This document shows, one piece after another, positions 49,412-58,467 of a stretch of 64,000 nt of DNA. The notes below the pieces were generated by a model. That model saw only the letters and a program-made list of their open reading frames with translations. It had not been told where the DNA came from and did not search any database. Made by a program: the position numbers and the translations under genes. The DNA is from JAITVM01 sp031551135. Its GTDB lineage: Bacteria > Bacillota > Clostridia > Lachnospirales > JAITVM01. The stretch's first letter is position 1, and the number at the start of each line of letters is the position of its first letter. The DNA lies in NCBI GenBank assembly GCA_031551135.1, contig JAVBOA010000045.1:25223-89222 (forward strand). Reading direction: 5' to 3'.

Positions 49412-49651
49412 ATGAAGTTTTTAACTAATTATGATAAATGCTTTATAGAAACACTAAATATTACAGAGGAAGATTTGGGCGAGACTCTCGTTTTAAAATC
49501 GCCTAAATGGGGTGCGCTGAAACATATGACTTTAATTACTAAAATCGAACATTGTTTAGGCATTATATTTGATACCAGAGATATAATTGAGTTTTCTTCG
49601 TATGAAAAAGGTAAAGAGATTTTGAAAAAATATGAAGTGGATTTGATATAA
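49412..49651 (+). CDS. acyl-carrier-protein-like protein lacking the attachment serine
   Basis: A 79-aa protein whose second half follows the acyl carrier protein pattern: W33-G-A-L-K-H-M, then TLITKIEHCLGIIFDTRDIIEFSSYEKGKEILKKY. In true ACPs the phosphopantetheine site reads W-D-S-L-G-H-M; here the Asp-Ser is Gly34-Ala35, so the carrier arm cannot be attached by the usual route. The body of the fold is otherwise well kept. It has its own good ribosome site (AAGGAGG) and a terminator, and lies between two PBP genes in the cell-wall cluster. It could be a structural or regulatory ACP mimic, or a decayed carrier protein. Confidence 0.7.
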   Translation: MKFLTNYDKCFIETLNITEEDLGETLVLKSPKWGALKHMTLITKIEHCLGIIFDTRDIIEFSSYEKGKEILKKYEVDLI

Positions 49652-49663
49652 CATATTCTATTT

Positions 49664-49690
49664 GCCCGGTAAATTTTTACCGGGCTTTCT
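49664..49690 (+). terminator. rho-independent terminator inside the wall cluster
   Basis: GCCCGGTAAA / TTTACCGGGC stem followed by TTTCTTG, just after the ACP-like gene. Confidence 0.8.
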
Positions 49691-49738
49691 TGCGTTTCAG
49701 AATATCTCGGACATTGCCGCATAAATATATTATATATA

Positions 49739-49781
49739 ATACTATTTTCATTTTTTCTATCCTTTATATTGAAAATAGTAT
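49739..49781. repeat. palindromic repeat family 1, 43-bp copy
   Basis: ATACTATTTTCATT, then TTTTCTATCCTTTAT, then ATTGAAAATAGTAT; the whole inner palindrome is deleted. The right end plus the next bases reads TATAAT, 25 bases before the SpoVD-like start codon. Confidence 0.85.
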
Positions 49782-49806
49782 AATTTGCAAAATCGGAGGT
49801 AAATCA

Positions 49807-51762
49807 ATGAATAAACCAACGCTGCTAATAAAAAAGAAACTGATTTTCGTAATGTCGGCATTTATATCCGTAATATTTTTACTTTGCATCAGAGTATTTT
49901 ATATTCAGGCTTTTGAGGGCGAGAAATGGCAGGCCTTAGCATATGAACAGCAAACCCGTGATAGATTGATTAAGCCGAAACGGGGTTTGATTTATGATAG
50001 AAATATGATTCCGATTGCAATAAATGAAACAGTGGCTTCGGTTTCGGTAATAAATTCTCAAGTTCGTGATAAACAAACGGTTGCGAAAGTTTTATCGGAA
50101 AAGCTTGAGATGGACTATAATTCTGTGCTCACAAAAGTCAACAAACGTGTCGCATTGGAAAGAATAAAAACTAAAGTTTCGAAAGAATTGGCTGATGAAA
50201 TCAGAAAAATGGAAATGCCCGGAGTTGTTGTCGACGAGGATATTAACAGAGTCTATCCTTTTTCAAGTATGGCAAGCCAAGTGATTGGCTTTGTAGGAAA
50301 AGATAATCAAGGAATAATCGGACTTGAAGCAAAATATGATGAATATTTAAAGGGTAAATCCGGAAAAATATTAACAGAAACCGATGCAAGCGGTATCGAA
50401 ATGAAAGACGGAATAGAAGAACGTTTACAGCCCGAAGACGGAAAATCTGTTGTAACGACTATAGATGTTATTATACAGCAATACGTTGAACAATTATTAG
50501 ACAATGCCTTAACAGCAAAAAACGCTAAACGCGGCGCAATTATAATGATGAATATTGAAGACGGCGAAATTTTGGCAATGGCTAATAAACCGGATTTTGA
50601 TTTAAATTCGCCATTTACTATTAATAACGACGAATTAGCGGCAATTTGGGAGACTTTGTCGGAGAAAGACAAAAATAATTACTTGAATCAGATGTGGCGT
50701 AATTTTAGTATAAATGATACATATGAACCCGGCTCGACTTTTAAAATTATTACCTCCGCTGCCGGTTTGCAAGAAGGCAAGGTTACAATGGAATCTACAT
50801 TTAATTGCAGCGGCTCGGTGACTGTCGGCGGTAGGACAATTAAATGCTGGCGCTTTCCGCGAGCGCACGGACATCAGAATTTTGTGGAGGGTGTTCAGAA
50901 CTCCTGCAATCCCGTTTTTATGAAAATAGGCGAAGATCTCGGCGCAGAAACTTTTTATGAATATATGCTGAAATTTGGATTTAAAGAAAAAACCGGTATA
51001 GATTTGCCCGGTGAGGCCGTAGGTATTATGCATAAACTTGAAAATATCGGTACTGTAGAATTGGCAACCATGAGTTTTGGTCAGTCTTTTCAAATAACTC
51101 CGCTTCAGCTAATGCGTGCGGCAGCGGCAACAATTAACGGCGGCTTTTTAATTACACCGCATTTCGGGAAACAAATTTTAGAAACCGATGGCGAAGTTTC
51201 GGAAACTTTGGAATATAAAAAATCAGAACAGATTATTACGGAGGAAGTCTGCGAAAATATGAAAATAGCACTAGAGGCGGTTGTATCGGCAGGTTCGGGG
51301 AATAAAACCTATATTCCGGGCTATAGAATCGGTGGAAAAACGGCTACCTCTGAAAAATTACCGCGTAAAACCGGAAGATACATAGCTTCGTTTTTGACAA
51401 TCGCACCGGCGGACGACCCGAAAATTATTACTCTGGTTCTGATTGATGAGCCAAAAGGTGTTTATTACGGCGGTCAAGTTGCGGGACCTATTATGAAAAA
51501 TGTTTTGGAAAACGCTCTGCCTTATTTGAACATCAGCCCAAGATACAGCGAAGAAGAATTGAAACTTCCCGAAGCAATAGAAGTTCGAATCCCGAATTTA
51601 ATCGATGAAAAAATTTCGGATGCAAAAAAAATAATAAAAGATGTCGGACTTGAAATAGAAATTGTCGGCGACGGAGATACAATTATAAAACAATTTCCGC
51701 TTGAAAATGAAATTGTAAATCTTGGTTCAAAAATTACCGTGTACACAAATCAACCTGAATAG
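49807..51762 (+). CDS. SpoVD-like class B penicillin-binding protein with one PASTA domain
   Basis: A 651-aa transpeptidase of the SpoVD/PBP2 type: membrane helix (LIFVMSAFISVIFLLCIRVF), dimerisation domain from KPKRGLIYDRN, catalytic S-T-F-K near residue 309, S-C-N near 365, and one C-terminal PASTA domain (RIPNLIDEKISDAKKIIKDVG). The third active-site motif reads K-T-A (Lys511-Thr512-Ala513) where nearly all PBPs have K-T-G. In Bacillus SpoVD makes spore cortex with SpoVE, and the ftsW/spoVE-type gene follows in this cluster. ATG 49807 has CGGAGG upstream; the open frame runs back to 49690 through repeat DNA. Confidence 0.9.
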   Translation: MNKPTLLIKKKLIFVMSAFISVIFLLCIRVFYIQAFEGEKWQALAYEQQTRDRLIKPKRGLIYDRNMIPIAINETVASVSVINSQVRDKQTVAKVLSEKLEMDYNSVLTKVNKRVALERIKTKVSKELADEIRKMEMPGVVVDEDINRVYPFSSMASQVIGFVGKDNQGIIGLEAKYDEYLKGKSGKILTETDASGIEMKDGIEERLQPEDGKSVVTTIDVIIQQYVEQLLDNALTAKNAKRGAIIMMNIEDGEILAMANKPDFDLNSPFTINNDELAAIWETLSEKDKNNYLNQMWRNFSINDTYEPGSTFKIITSAAGLQEGKVTMESTFNCSGSVTVGGRTIKCWRFPRAHGHQNFVEGVQNSCNPVFMKIGEDLGAETFYEYMLKFGFKEKTGIDLPGEAVGIMHKLENIGTVELATMSFGQSFQITPLQLMRAAAATINGGFLITPHFGKQILETDGEVSETLEYKKSEQIITEEVCENMKIALEAVVSAGSGNKTYIPGYRIGGKTATSEKLPRKTGRYIASFLTIAPADDPKIITLVLIDEPKGVYYGGQVAGPIMKNVLENALPYLNISPRYSEEELKLPEAIEVRIPNLIDEKISDAKKIIKDVGLEIEIVGDGDTIIKQFPLENEIVNLGSKITVYTNQPE

Positions 51763-51947
51763 AAATTTTGAGATTAATAAATCAAGATTTTAAAAAATTA
51801 GAAAAAAATGTGGAAACAAGAATTAATTTGTAGTATATTATATAAGATGTATGTACTGGTAAACTTTTAGATTTGTACAATAAACTGCTAAAGAATAACG
51901 AAATTTTACGTGATTTAGGGCATGAAAATTTTAGGGGGATTTTTTTT

Positions 51948-53306
51948 ATGATTGATTTGCAAATATCTCAAATCGTCGAGGCTGTCTCCGGTGAGATAAT
52001 TAATTTAAATGATAATTCTTTTTTGCAAAAAAAGATTAATGGTATAGAAATTGATTCAAGAAAAGAACTTTCGGGAAAGCTGTTTATTGCGATTTCGGGC
52101 GATAAATTTGACGGGCATGATTATATAATTGATGTATATAAAAAAAGCGCCGTTTGCTGTATTTCTGAAAAAAACATGGATATCGAATTTCCGTATATTA
52201 AAGTAGAGTCTACAAAAAAAGCTTTGCAGGATTTGGCTCGATATTACCGGAATTTATTTGATGTTAAAATCGTAGCCGTAACAGGAAGCTCCGGAAAAAC
52301 TACCAGCAAAGATATGATTGCTTCTGTGCTTTCGCAAAAATACAATGTTTTGAAAACAATGGGCAATTTTAATAATGAAATTGGGCTTCCGCTTACTATT
52401 TTTAATATGGATGAAAATACAGAAGTCTGTGTTTTGGAAATGGGCATGAATCATTTTGGAGAAATCCATAATTTGAGCAAAATCGCTACTCCGGATATTT
52501 GTGTTATCACGAATATCGGGGTTTCGCATATTGAAAACCTTGGCTCAAGAGAGGGAATTTTGAAAGCGAAATCAGAGATTTTTGATTTTATGAAAACAGA
52601 CGGAAAAAAAATCTTATATGGTGATGACGATTTATTATCAAAAATTCAGGGTTCTAATATAATTTTTTACGGCACAAATTCTGACAATAATTTTTACGCT
52701 GATAATATAATATATAATGGACTTAACGGCACTGATTTTGATATAAAATTCGGTACGGATGAAATTTCGGTTGGCCTAAAAAAACCCGGCAAGCATATGG
52801 TTTTAAATTCACTTGCGGCGGCGGCTGTCGGCACGGTTTTGGGTGTGGAAAAAGATTTAATAAAACGCGGAATTGAAAATTTTGAATCCACTTATATGCG
52901 AATGGAGATTCTTAAAACCGATAAATACACGATTCTCAATGATGTTTATAACGCTAACCCCGATTCAATGAAAGCGGCTTTGGATGTTCTTGCGAAAGCA
53001 GAAGGACGGAGAGTTTGTATTTTGGGCGATATGCTAGAGCTGGGCGAATATTCTCCGAAAATGCATTATGAAATTGGTGAATACGCCGCAAATTTGGGAA
53101 TAGAATTAGTAATTTCAATGGGAAAATTGGCGGAAAATATTTATAAAGGTGCAGAGGATAAAAACGAAAATAATTATTATTTCGAAAATATAGATGCTTT
53201 AAATATTGCTTTTGATAAACTTCTTGAAGACAAAGATACGATTCTTATAAAGGCTTCCAGAGGGATGCATTTTGAAAATATTGTTGAAAGAATATTATCG
53301 AGGTGA
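51948..53306 (+). CDS. murF: UDP-MurNAc-tripeptide-D-Ala-D-Ala ligase MurF
   Basis: Adds D-Ala-D-Ala to the UDP-MurNAc tripeptide in the cytoplasm. It has 452 aa, the usual length. The ATP loop is AVTGSSGKTTSKDMI (residues 110-124), with MGMNHFGEI and TNIGVSHIENLGSREGI in the central domain, and ILNDVYNANPDSMKAAL and LIKASRGMHFE in the C-terminal domain, which are MurF rather than MurE signatures. The start is ATG 51948, after AGGGGG; the frame is open from a TTG 25 codons earlier. It overlaps the mraY ribosome site. murE, normally just before it in clostridia, is missing. Confidence 0.93.
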   Translation: MIDLQISQIVEAVSGEIINLNDNSFLQKKINGIEIDSRKELSGKLFIAISGDKFDGHDYIIDVYKKSAVCCISEKNMDIEFPYIKVESTKKALQDLARYYRNLFDVKIVAVTGSSGKTTSKDMIASVLSQKYNVLKTMGNFNNEIGLPLTIFNMDENTEVCVLEMGMNHFGEIHNLSKIATPDICVITNIGVSHIENLGSREGILKAKSEIFDFMKTDGKKILYGDDDLLSKIQGSNIIFYGTNSDNNFYADNIIYNGLNGTDFDIKFGTDEISVGLKKPGKHMVLNSLAAAAVGTVLGVEKDLIKRGIENFESTYMRMEILKTDKYTILNDVYNANPDSMKAALDVLAKAEGRRVCILGDMLELGEYSPKMHYEIGEYAANLGIELVISMGKLAENIYKGAEDKNENNYYFENIDALNIAFDKLLEDKDTILIKASRGMHFENIVERILSR

Positions 53307-53311
53307 AAATA

Positions 53312-54286
53312 ATGGATGCTTTATTTACTACTACTATTTATTCAATTTTGATTGCTTTTACTATAAATGTAATTTTATGCCCGATTGTAATACCTCGTTT
53401 AATAAAATTGAAATTCGGTCAGAACGTACGTGATGACGGAATGGAAACGCATTTTGTGAAACAAGGCACGCCGACGATGGGCGGAATTATGATAATTTTT
53501 AGTTTTTTATTGACTTCTTTGGTTTTTATGAAAAATAAAGAATGTATTTTGATTGTTTTTGTAACTTTAGGTTTTGGATTCATTGGATTCTTGGACGATT
53601 ATATAAAAATTGTGAAAAAACGTTCTTTAGGTTTAAGAGCTTATCAAAAATTGATTTTGCAGATTTTAGTAACTTCTGTATTTTTGTATTTTATTTATAG
53701 AGAGGGTGATTATGGCTCGATCTATATACCTTTTTTTGACGGCGCTACTTTTGAATTGGACTTTTTGTTTATTCCGTTTGTTTTTATTGTAATGTTGGGA
53801 ACCGTGAACGGCGTTAATCTTACCGACGGTTTGGACGGCTTGGCTTCCGGAGTTACAATGTTGGTTACTACGTTTTTTATCTTTATTTCGCTTTCTTCAG
53901 GCTCTGAAATTTCACCGATTTCGGGCGCGGTTGTCGGTTCGCTTTTGGGATTCTTGCTGTTTAATTCTTATCCGGCAAAAGTATTTATGGGTGATACGGG
54001 TTCGCTTGCTTTGGGCGGATTTATTGCGGCTACTGCAATAATTTTACGTATGCCGCTTTTTATAGTGATTGTTGGTTTTATTTATCTTTGCGAAACTTTA
54101 TCCGTAATGATTCAGGTTTCGTATTTTAAAATTTCAAAAGGCAAGCGTATTTTTAAAATGGCTCCGATTCATCACCATTTTGAAAAATCGGGATTTTCCG
54201 AAACAAAAGTCGTAACACTTTTTTATGTAATAACCGCTTTAATGTGTTTGCTTGGATTTCTTGCATCTAAAGGAATGTTTATATAG
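53312..54286 (+). CDS. mraY: phospho-MurNAc-pentapeptide transferase MraY
   Basis: Membrane enzyme making lipid I from UDP-MurNAc-pentapeptide and undecaprenyl phosphate. It has 324 aa and about ten membrane helices. Motifs are KQGTPTMGGIM, the Asp pair in GFIGFLDDYIKI, VNLTDGLDGLASG, VFMGDTGSLALGGFIAA, and MAPIHHHFEKSGFSE near the end. I start at ATG 53312 after GAGGTG, five bases past the murF stop. Confidence 0.96.
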   Translation: MDALFTTTIYSILIAFTINVILCPIVIPRLIKLKFGQNVRDDGMETHFVKQGTPTMGGIMIIFSFLLTSLVFMKNKECILIVFVTLGFGFIGFLDDYIKIVKKRSLGLRAYQKLILQILVTSVFLYFIYREGDYGSIYIPFFDGATFELDFLFIPFVFIVMLGTVNGVNLTDGLDGLASGVTMLVTTFFIFISLSSGSEISPISGAVVGSLLGFLLFNSYPAKVFMGDTGSLALGGFIAATAIILRMPLFIVIVGFIYLCETLSVMIQVSYFKISKGKRIFKMAPIHHHFEKSGFSETKVVTLFYVITALMCLLGFLASKGMFI

Positions 54287-54320
54287 AAATTCTGAAAGAT
54301 AAATATTTGGGGGAATAAAA

Positions 54321-55676
54321 TTGAATAATGCATTAGTAATCGGTATGGCCAGAAGCGGTATTTCTTCAGCAATTTTATTGAGAAAACAAAATATTAATGT
54401 ATCAATATACGATATGAAAAATGAAGAGGATTTTAAATCTGAAATAATTTCGAATTTGAAAAAATATTCCGTTGATTTGATACTCGGTAAAGATAAAGAA
54501 ATTGATTTGGGTAAATTTGATTTATTGGTTCTAAGTCCCGGCGTGCCTAAAACTCTGGATATAATAAAAAAAGCCGAAGAGCTGAATATTAAAATTATCG
54601 GTGAAGTTGAACTTGCATATATGTTTTTTAAAGGAAATTTAATAGCGATAACCGGCACAAACGGCAAAACAACCACGACTGCTTTAGTCGGAGAAATAAT
54701 GAAAGCTCATTTTGAAAAGACTTTCGTACTGGGAAATATCGGTGTTGCTTTTACCGAAAAAGTTCTGGATACGGACGAGGAATCCAATGTCGTTTTGGAA
54801 ACAAGCTCTTTTCAGTTAGAGTCGATAATCGAATTTAAACCGCATATTTCTGCCATTTTGAATATTACAGAAGACCATTTGGACCGTCATAAAACAATGG
54901 AGAATTATGTAGACGCAAAAAAAGAGATTTATAAAAATCAAAATGAAAATGATTTTCTTGTTTTAAATTATAACGATGAATATTTAAAAAATATAAACAC
55001 TGAAACAAAGGTAGTATATTTTTCTTCGAAGGAAAATATAAATGAAGGTATATATTTAAAAGATAATGATATTTATGTCAATCAATTTGGTATAAATGAA
55101 AAATTAATAAATATATATGATTTGAAATTGCTTGGCGTTCACAATTATGAAAATGTTATGGCGGCTGTGGCGATTTGCTTATGCGCTGATGTGCCGCTGG
55201 AGACTATTAAAAGAATTTTACTGGAATTCAAGGGTGTTGAGCATAGAATAGAATACGTTGCAACGGTCAATAATATCGAATTTTATAATGATTCGAAAGC
55301 TACAAACCCGGATGCGGCGATAAAATCTATTGAAGCTATGCGGAGACCGATTTTTTTAATCGCAGGCGGTTATGAAAAAAATTCGGATTTTAATCCATGG
55401 ATAAAATGTTTTGGCAATAGAGTTAAACATGTTATTGTAATCGGGCAAGTTGCGGATAGATTAATATCCGATTTGAAAAAAAATAATTTTTATGATTTCA
55501 GTCGAGCGGATAATTTAGAGCAAGCGGTTGATATTGCTTTTTTTAAAGCGTCAAAAGGCGATTGCGTTTTATTGTCACCGGCTTGTGCAAGTTGGGGAAT
55601 GTTCAGAGATTTTGAACAGCGAGGAGAGCTTTTTAAAGCGAAAGTAAATTCTTTGGCTTGCGGCCCGACTGATTAA
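54321..55676 (+). CDS. murD: UDP-MurNAc-L-Ala-D-Glu ligase MurD
   Basis: Adds D-glutamate to UDP-MurNAc-L-alanine. It has 451 aa. The ATP loop is AITGTNGKTTTTALVGEI near residue 112; then come ETSSFQLESI, ILNITEDHLDRHKTMENY, FYNDSKATNPDAAIKSIE and LLSPACASWGMFRDFEQRGELF, all classic MurD signatures. The start is TTG 54321 with GGGGG eight bases upstream. Confidence 0.96.
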   Translation: MNNALVIGMARSGISSAILLRKQNINVSIYDMKNEEDFKSEIISNLKKYSVDLILGKDKEIDLGKFDLLVLSPGVPKTLDIIKKAEELNIKIIGEVELAYMFFKGNLIAITGTNGKTTTTALVGEIMKAHFEKTFVLGNIGVAFTEKVLDTDEESNVVLETSSFQLESIIEFKPHISAILNITEDHLDRHKTMENYVDAKKEIYKNQNENDFLVLNYNDEYLKNINTETKVVYFSSKENINEGIYLKDNDIYVNQFGINEKLINIYDLKLLGVHNYENVMAAVAICLCADVPLETIKRILLEFKGVEHRIEYVATVNNIEFYNDSKATNPDAAIKSIEAMRRPIFLIAGGYEKNSDFNPWIKCFGNRVKHVIVIGQVADRLISDLKKNNFYDFSRADNLEQAVDIAFFKASKGDCVLLSPACASWGMFRDFEQRGELFKAKVNSLACGPTD

Positions 55677-55700
55677 TATAATTCCTGAAGGAGGTTCGTT

Positions 55701-56867
55701 ATGAACAATACTTCAAAAACTTATGTTTCTGATGTAGAAAAAAAATCAAAAATAATCCTTATCGGTAATATTGATTATATGGTGTTTTTGTCTGTGATTA
55801 TTTTAGTTTTGCTTGGTATAGTAATGGTTTTCAGTTCATCTTATTATAACGAAGCGAAAAAACTTGTTAATAATCCGGATTCGAACTCGGATATTTTTTC
55901 TTTTCTACGAACACAGGGATTGTATGGAATCATTGGTTTTGTCGGAATGGTAGTAATGATGAATTTTAATTACAAATATCTAAAAAGATATGTGTTTTTA
56001 TTATATACATCTGCTATTTTTTTCCTTGTTTTGGTTTTATTTATAGGTGTTGAGGTAAAGGGTGCAAGGCGCTGGATTCAGATGGGATTTTCTTTTCAGC
56101 CTTCCGAGTATATGAAAATGGCGATGATTATAACGGTCTCGTTCTTTTTGGATAAATATAAGGATTTGCTGAAGAATATTCGAGGGTACATATTTTTAGG
56201 GATTTTGACAATAATTCCGGTTTTTTTGATAATGCTTCAGCCTAATTTATCAACTTCAATCGTAATTATAATTATTTCTTTTGGTTTGGTTTTTATTGCG
56301 AGTCCGTACACAAAAATATTTATTTTCGGAGGGATAGCCGCTGTTTCTGCTTTTCTCGGATATATGCTTTTTTTATCGGAAGGATTTAGGGCAGACCGTT
56401 TTGCGGCTTGGTTAGACCCGCAGAGCGACCCGCTTGACAAAGGATATCAAATTCTGCAATCTTTATATGCGATTGCTTCGGGCGGTTTATTTGGGCTTGG
56501 GCTTGGACAGAGCCGACAAAAACTCGGCTTTATTCCGGAGGCACAGAACGATATTATTTTTTCGATTATTTGCGAGGAACTTGGTTTTTTTGGAGCCGCT
56601 ATAGTTCTGATTTTGTTTGCGGTGATAATTTGGAGAGGAATTCGAATTGCACTAAATGCGCCGGATTTGTTCGGGTGCTTCGTAGCTTCGGGTGTTGTTT
56701 TGGTAATAGCCTCTCAAGTCCTTATAAATGTAGCTGTTGTTACAAACACGATTCCTAACACCGGTATTCCTCTGCCATTTATCTCGGCCGGCGGAACTTC
56801 CATGATAATTTTTATGGCGTTAATCGGAATCTTGCTGAATATTTCTCGGTACACGAAAGAGTTTTAA
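55701..56867 (+). CDS. FtsW/SpoVE-type SEDS glycosyltransferase
   Basis: A polytopic membrane peptidoglycan polymerase of the SEDS family, 388 aa, with about ten helices. The signatures are FSFQPSEYMKMAMI, QPNLSTSIVII, SEGFRADRFAAWLDPQSDPLDKGYQILQSLYAIASGGLFGLGLGQS, IFSIICEELGFFG and the C-terminal NTGIPLPFISAGGTSMI. The catalytic Asp equivalent is in the large outer loop. Position cannot tell FtsW (division) from SpoVE (spore cortex); both pair with class B PBPs such as those upstream. It ends the cluster with a terminator; murG, divIB/ftsQ and ftsZ do not follow. Confidence 0.93.
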   Translation: MNNTSKTYVSDVEKKSKIILIGNIDYMVFLSVIILVLLGIVMVFSSSYYNEAKKLVNNPDSNSDIFSFLRTQGLYGIIGFVGMVVMMNFNYKYLKRYVFLLYTSAIFFLVLVLFIGVEVKGARRWIQMGFSFQPSEYMKMAMIITVSFFLDKYKDLLKNIRGYIFLGILTIIPVFLIMLQPNLSTSIVIIIISFGLVFIASPYTKIFIFGGIAAVSAFLGYMLFLSEGFRADRFAAWLDPQSDPLDKGYQILQSLYAIASGGLFGLGLGQSRQKLGFIPEAQNDIIFSIICEELGFFGAAIVLILFAVIIWRGIRIALNAPDLFGCFVASGVVLVIASQVLINVAVVTNTIPNTGIPLPFISAGGTSMIIFMALIGILLNISRYTKEF

Positions 56868-56871
56868 ATTT

Positions 56872-56899
56872 AAGAATGGTATAATGCCATTCTTTTTTT
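56872..56899 (+). terminator. rho-independent terminator of the wall cluster
   Basis: AAGAATGG / CCATTCTT stem followed by TTTTT. Confidence 0.88.
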
Positions 56900-56957
56900 G
56901 TATAAAATATTGTGATATACTTATTTTTGTATTTCATACTATGGATTAGAGGGTAAG

Positions 56958-57653
56958 ATGAATAAAAGAATTAATGAAATTGTGAATGAAATAAAATATT
57001 CTACTATGGCTGATATCGGCACAGACCACGGATATATTTCCATAACGGCGGCTCTTGAAAAAGACTTGCAAAAAATAATAGCCTCCGATTTAAATATCGA
57101 GCCTTTGAAAAATTGCAAAGCTAATATAATTAAATATAATTTTGAAAATCTAATCGAATGCAGGCAGGGCAGCGGCTTGACAAAGCTGGAACTGAACGAA
57201 GTCGAAACCGTGATAATTGCGGGAATGGGCGGAAGCCTTATAATAGATATTTTGAAAAATAGCGAAGATATTGTAAAATCTATTAAACAATTAATTTTGT
57301 CACCGCAGTCAAATATCATGCAAGTCAGAAAATATTTGCATCAGATTAATTTTAGTATAGTAAATGAAAAGATAGTATTTGAAGATGGAATTTATTATAA
57401 TATAATTTCGGCAGATAATATTTCGGAAAACCCTTATAGTGAAACGGAATATTATTTAGGCAAAATATTAATCGAAAATAAAAACGAATATCTGCCGATT
57501 ATTGCAAAAGAAAATTTAGGTAAATTAAAATCACTCAAAGAAACGATTATCAAAAATGCCAAAAGATTAGATAACGAAAAAATAAATCAAATTGATAAAA
57601 AAATAGATATTTATCAAAACTTTTTGTCAAATTATAAAAAGGAGATTCTATGA
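56958..57653 (+). CDS. trmK: tRNA adenine-22 N1-methyltransferase TrmK
   Basis: A 231-aa SAM enzyme methylating N1 of A22 in tRNA, a Firmicutes-type activity. Motifs are MADIGTDHGYISI, IIASDLNIEPLKNCKANI, VIIAGMGGSLIIDIL and LILSPQSNIMQVRKYL, the last two being specific to the TrmK/YqfN family. A charged helical C-terminal part follows. Its stop overlaps the next gene by ATGA. The pair trmK-nif3 (yqfN-yqfO) is conserved in Firmicutes. Confidence 0.93.
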   Translation: MNKRINEIVNEIKYSTMADIGTDHGYISITAALEKDLQKIIASDLNIEPLKNCKANIIKYNFENLIECRQGSGLTKLELNEVETVIIAGMGGSLIIDILKNSEDIVKSIKQLILSPQSNIMQVRKYLHQINFSIVNEKIVFEDGIYYNIISADNISENPYSETEYYLGKILIENKNEYLPIIAKENLGKLKSLKETIIKNAKRLDNEKINQIDKKIDIYQNFLSNYKKEIL

Positions 57654-58450
57654 AATTAAAAGAATTAACAGATTTTTTGGAAGAATTTACGCCTTTGGGG
57701 ATTTCGGAAAATTGGGATAATGTCGGATTATTAGTCGGCGATAAAAACTCGGATATTAAAAATATTTTAATATGTTTGGATATCACGAATGAGGTAATCG
57801 AAGAGGCACTTGAAAATAACGCAAATTTGATAATCTCTCATCATCCGTTGATTTTTAAAGGGATTAAGCGAATTAATAAAGATAATTGCCTTGGAAATAA
57901 ATTGATAAATTGTATAAAAAATGACATATCGGTTTATACAATGCATACGAATTTCGATTTGACTTTTGGCGGCACAAACGATATTTTATTTGATATACTT
58001 GGATTAATAAATAAAGAAAATTTGGCAAAAGAAGACGCTTCGGGTTATTCTTTGGGCAGAATCGGAGAATATTCTGAGGAAATAAATCTCGGAGATTTTG
58101 CGCTTTTTATAAAAGAAAAGCTCGGTTTAAAATCGATAAAATTTGTTGGTGACAGAAATAAAAAAATAAAGAAAGTTGCGCTGGCGACCGGCTCTTGCTC
58201 GAATTATGAGATGTTTGACGAATGTACCGCAAAAAAATGCGACGTATATATTACCTCTGATATAAAACATCATGAATCTATAGATGCCTTGGAAATGGGT
58301 CTTTGTCTTATAGACGCTACGCATTACGGCAGTGAATTTATAATGGTTAAGTCTTTGGCGGAAAGAATCAGAGATTTTTCTAATAAAAATAATTATTCTC
58401 TGAAAATAATTGAATCGGAAAAAAATAAACCGGTTTTCGATTATATTTAG
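57650..58450 (+). CDS. Nif3-like dinuclear metal-centre protein (YqfO family)
   Basis: A 266-aa member of the NIF3/YqfO family. Marks include FLEEFTPLGISENWDNVGLLVGD, LIISHHPLIFKGIKRI with the metal-binding His pair, YTMHTNFDLTFGGTNDIL with His and Asp, and the C-terminal CDVYITSDIKHHESIDAL and LIDATHYGSEF with further His/Glu ligands. Bacillus YqfO has an extra PII-like inserted domain; this protein is the shorter form without it. Annotated in databases as GTP cyclohydrolase I type 2, but the physiological role is uncertain. Confidence 0.92.
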   Translation: MKLKELTDFLEEFTPLGISENWDNVGLLVGDKNSDIKNILICLDITNEVIEEALENNANLIISHHPLIFKGIKRINKDNCLGNKLINCIKNDISVYTMHTNFDLTFGGTNDILFDILGLINKENLAKEDASGYSLGRIGEYSEEINLGDFALFIKEKLGLKSIKFVGDRNKKIKKVALATGSCSNYEMFDECTAKKCDVYITSDIKHHESIDALEMGLCLIDATHYGSEFIMVKSLAERIRDFSNKNNYSLKIIESEKNKPVFDYI

Positions 58451-58467
58451 TCTGGGAGTTGTAAGAT

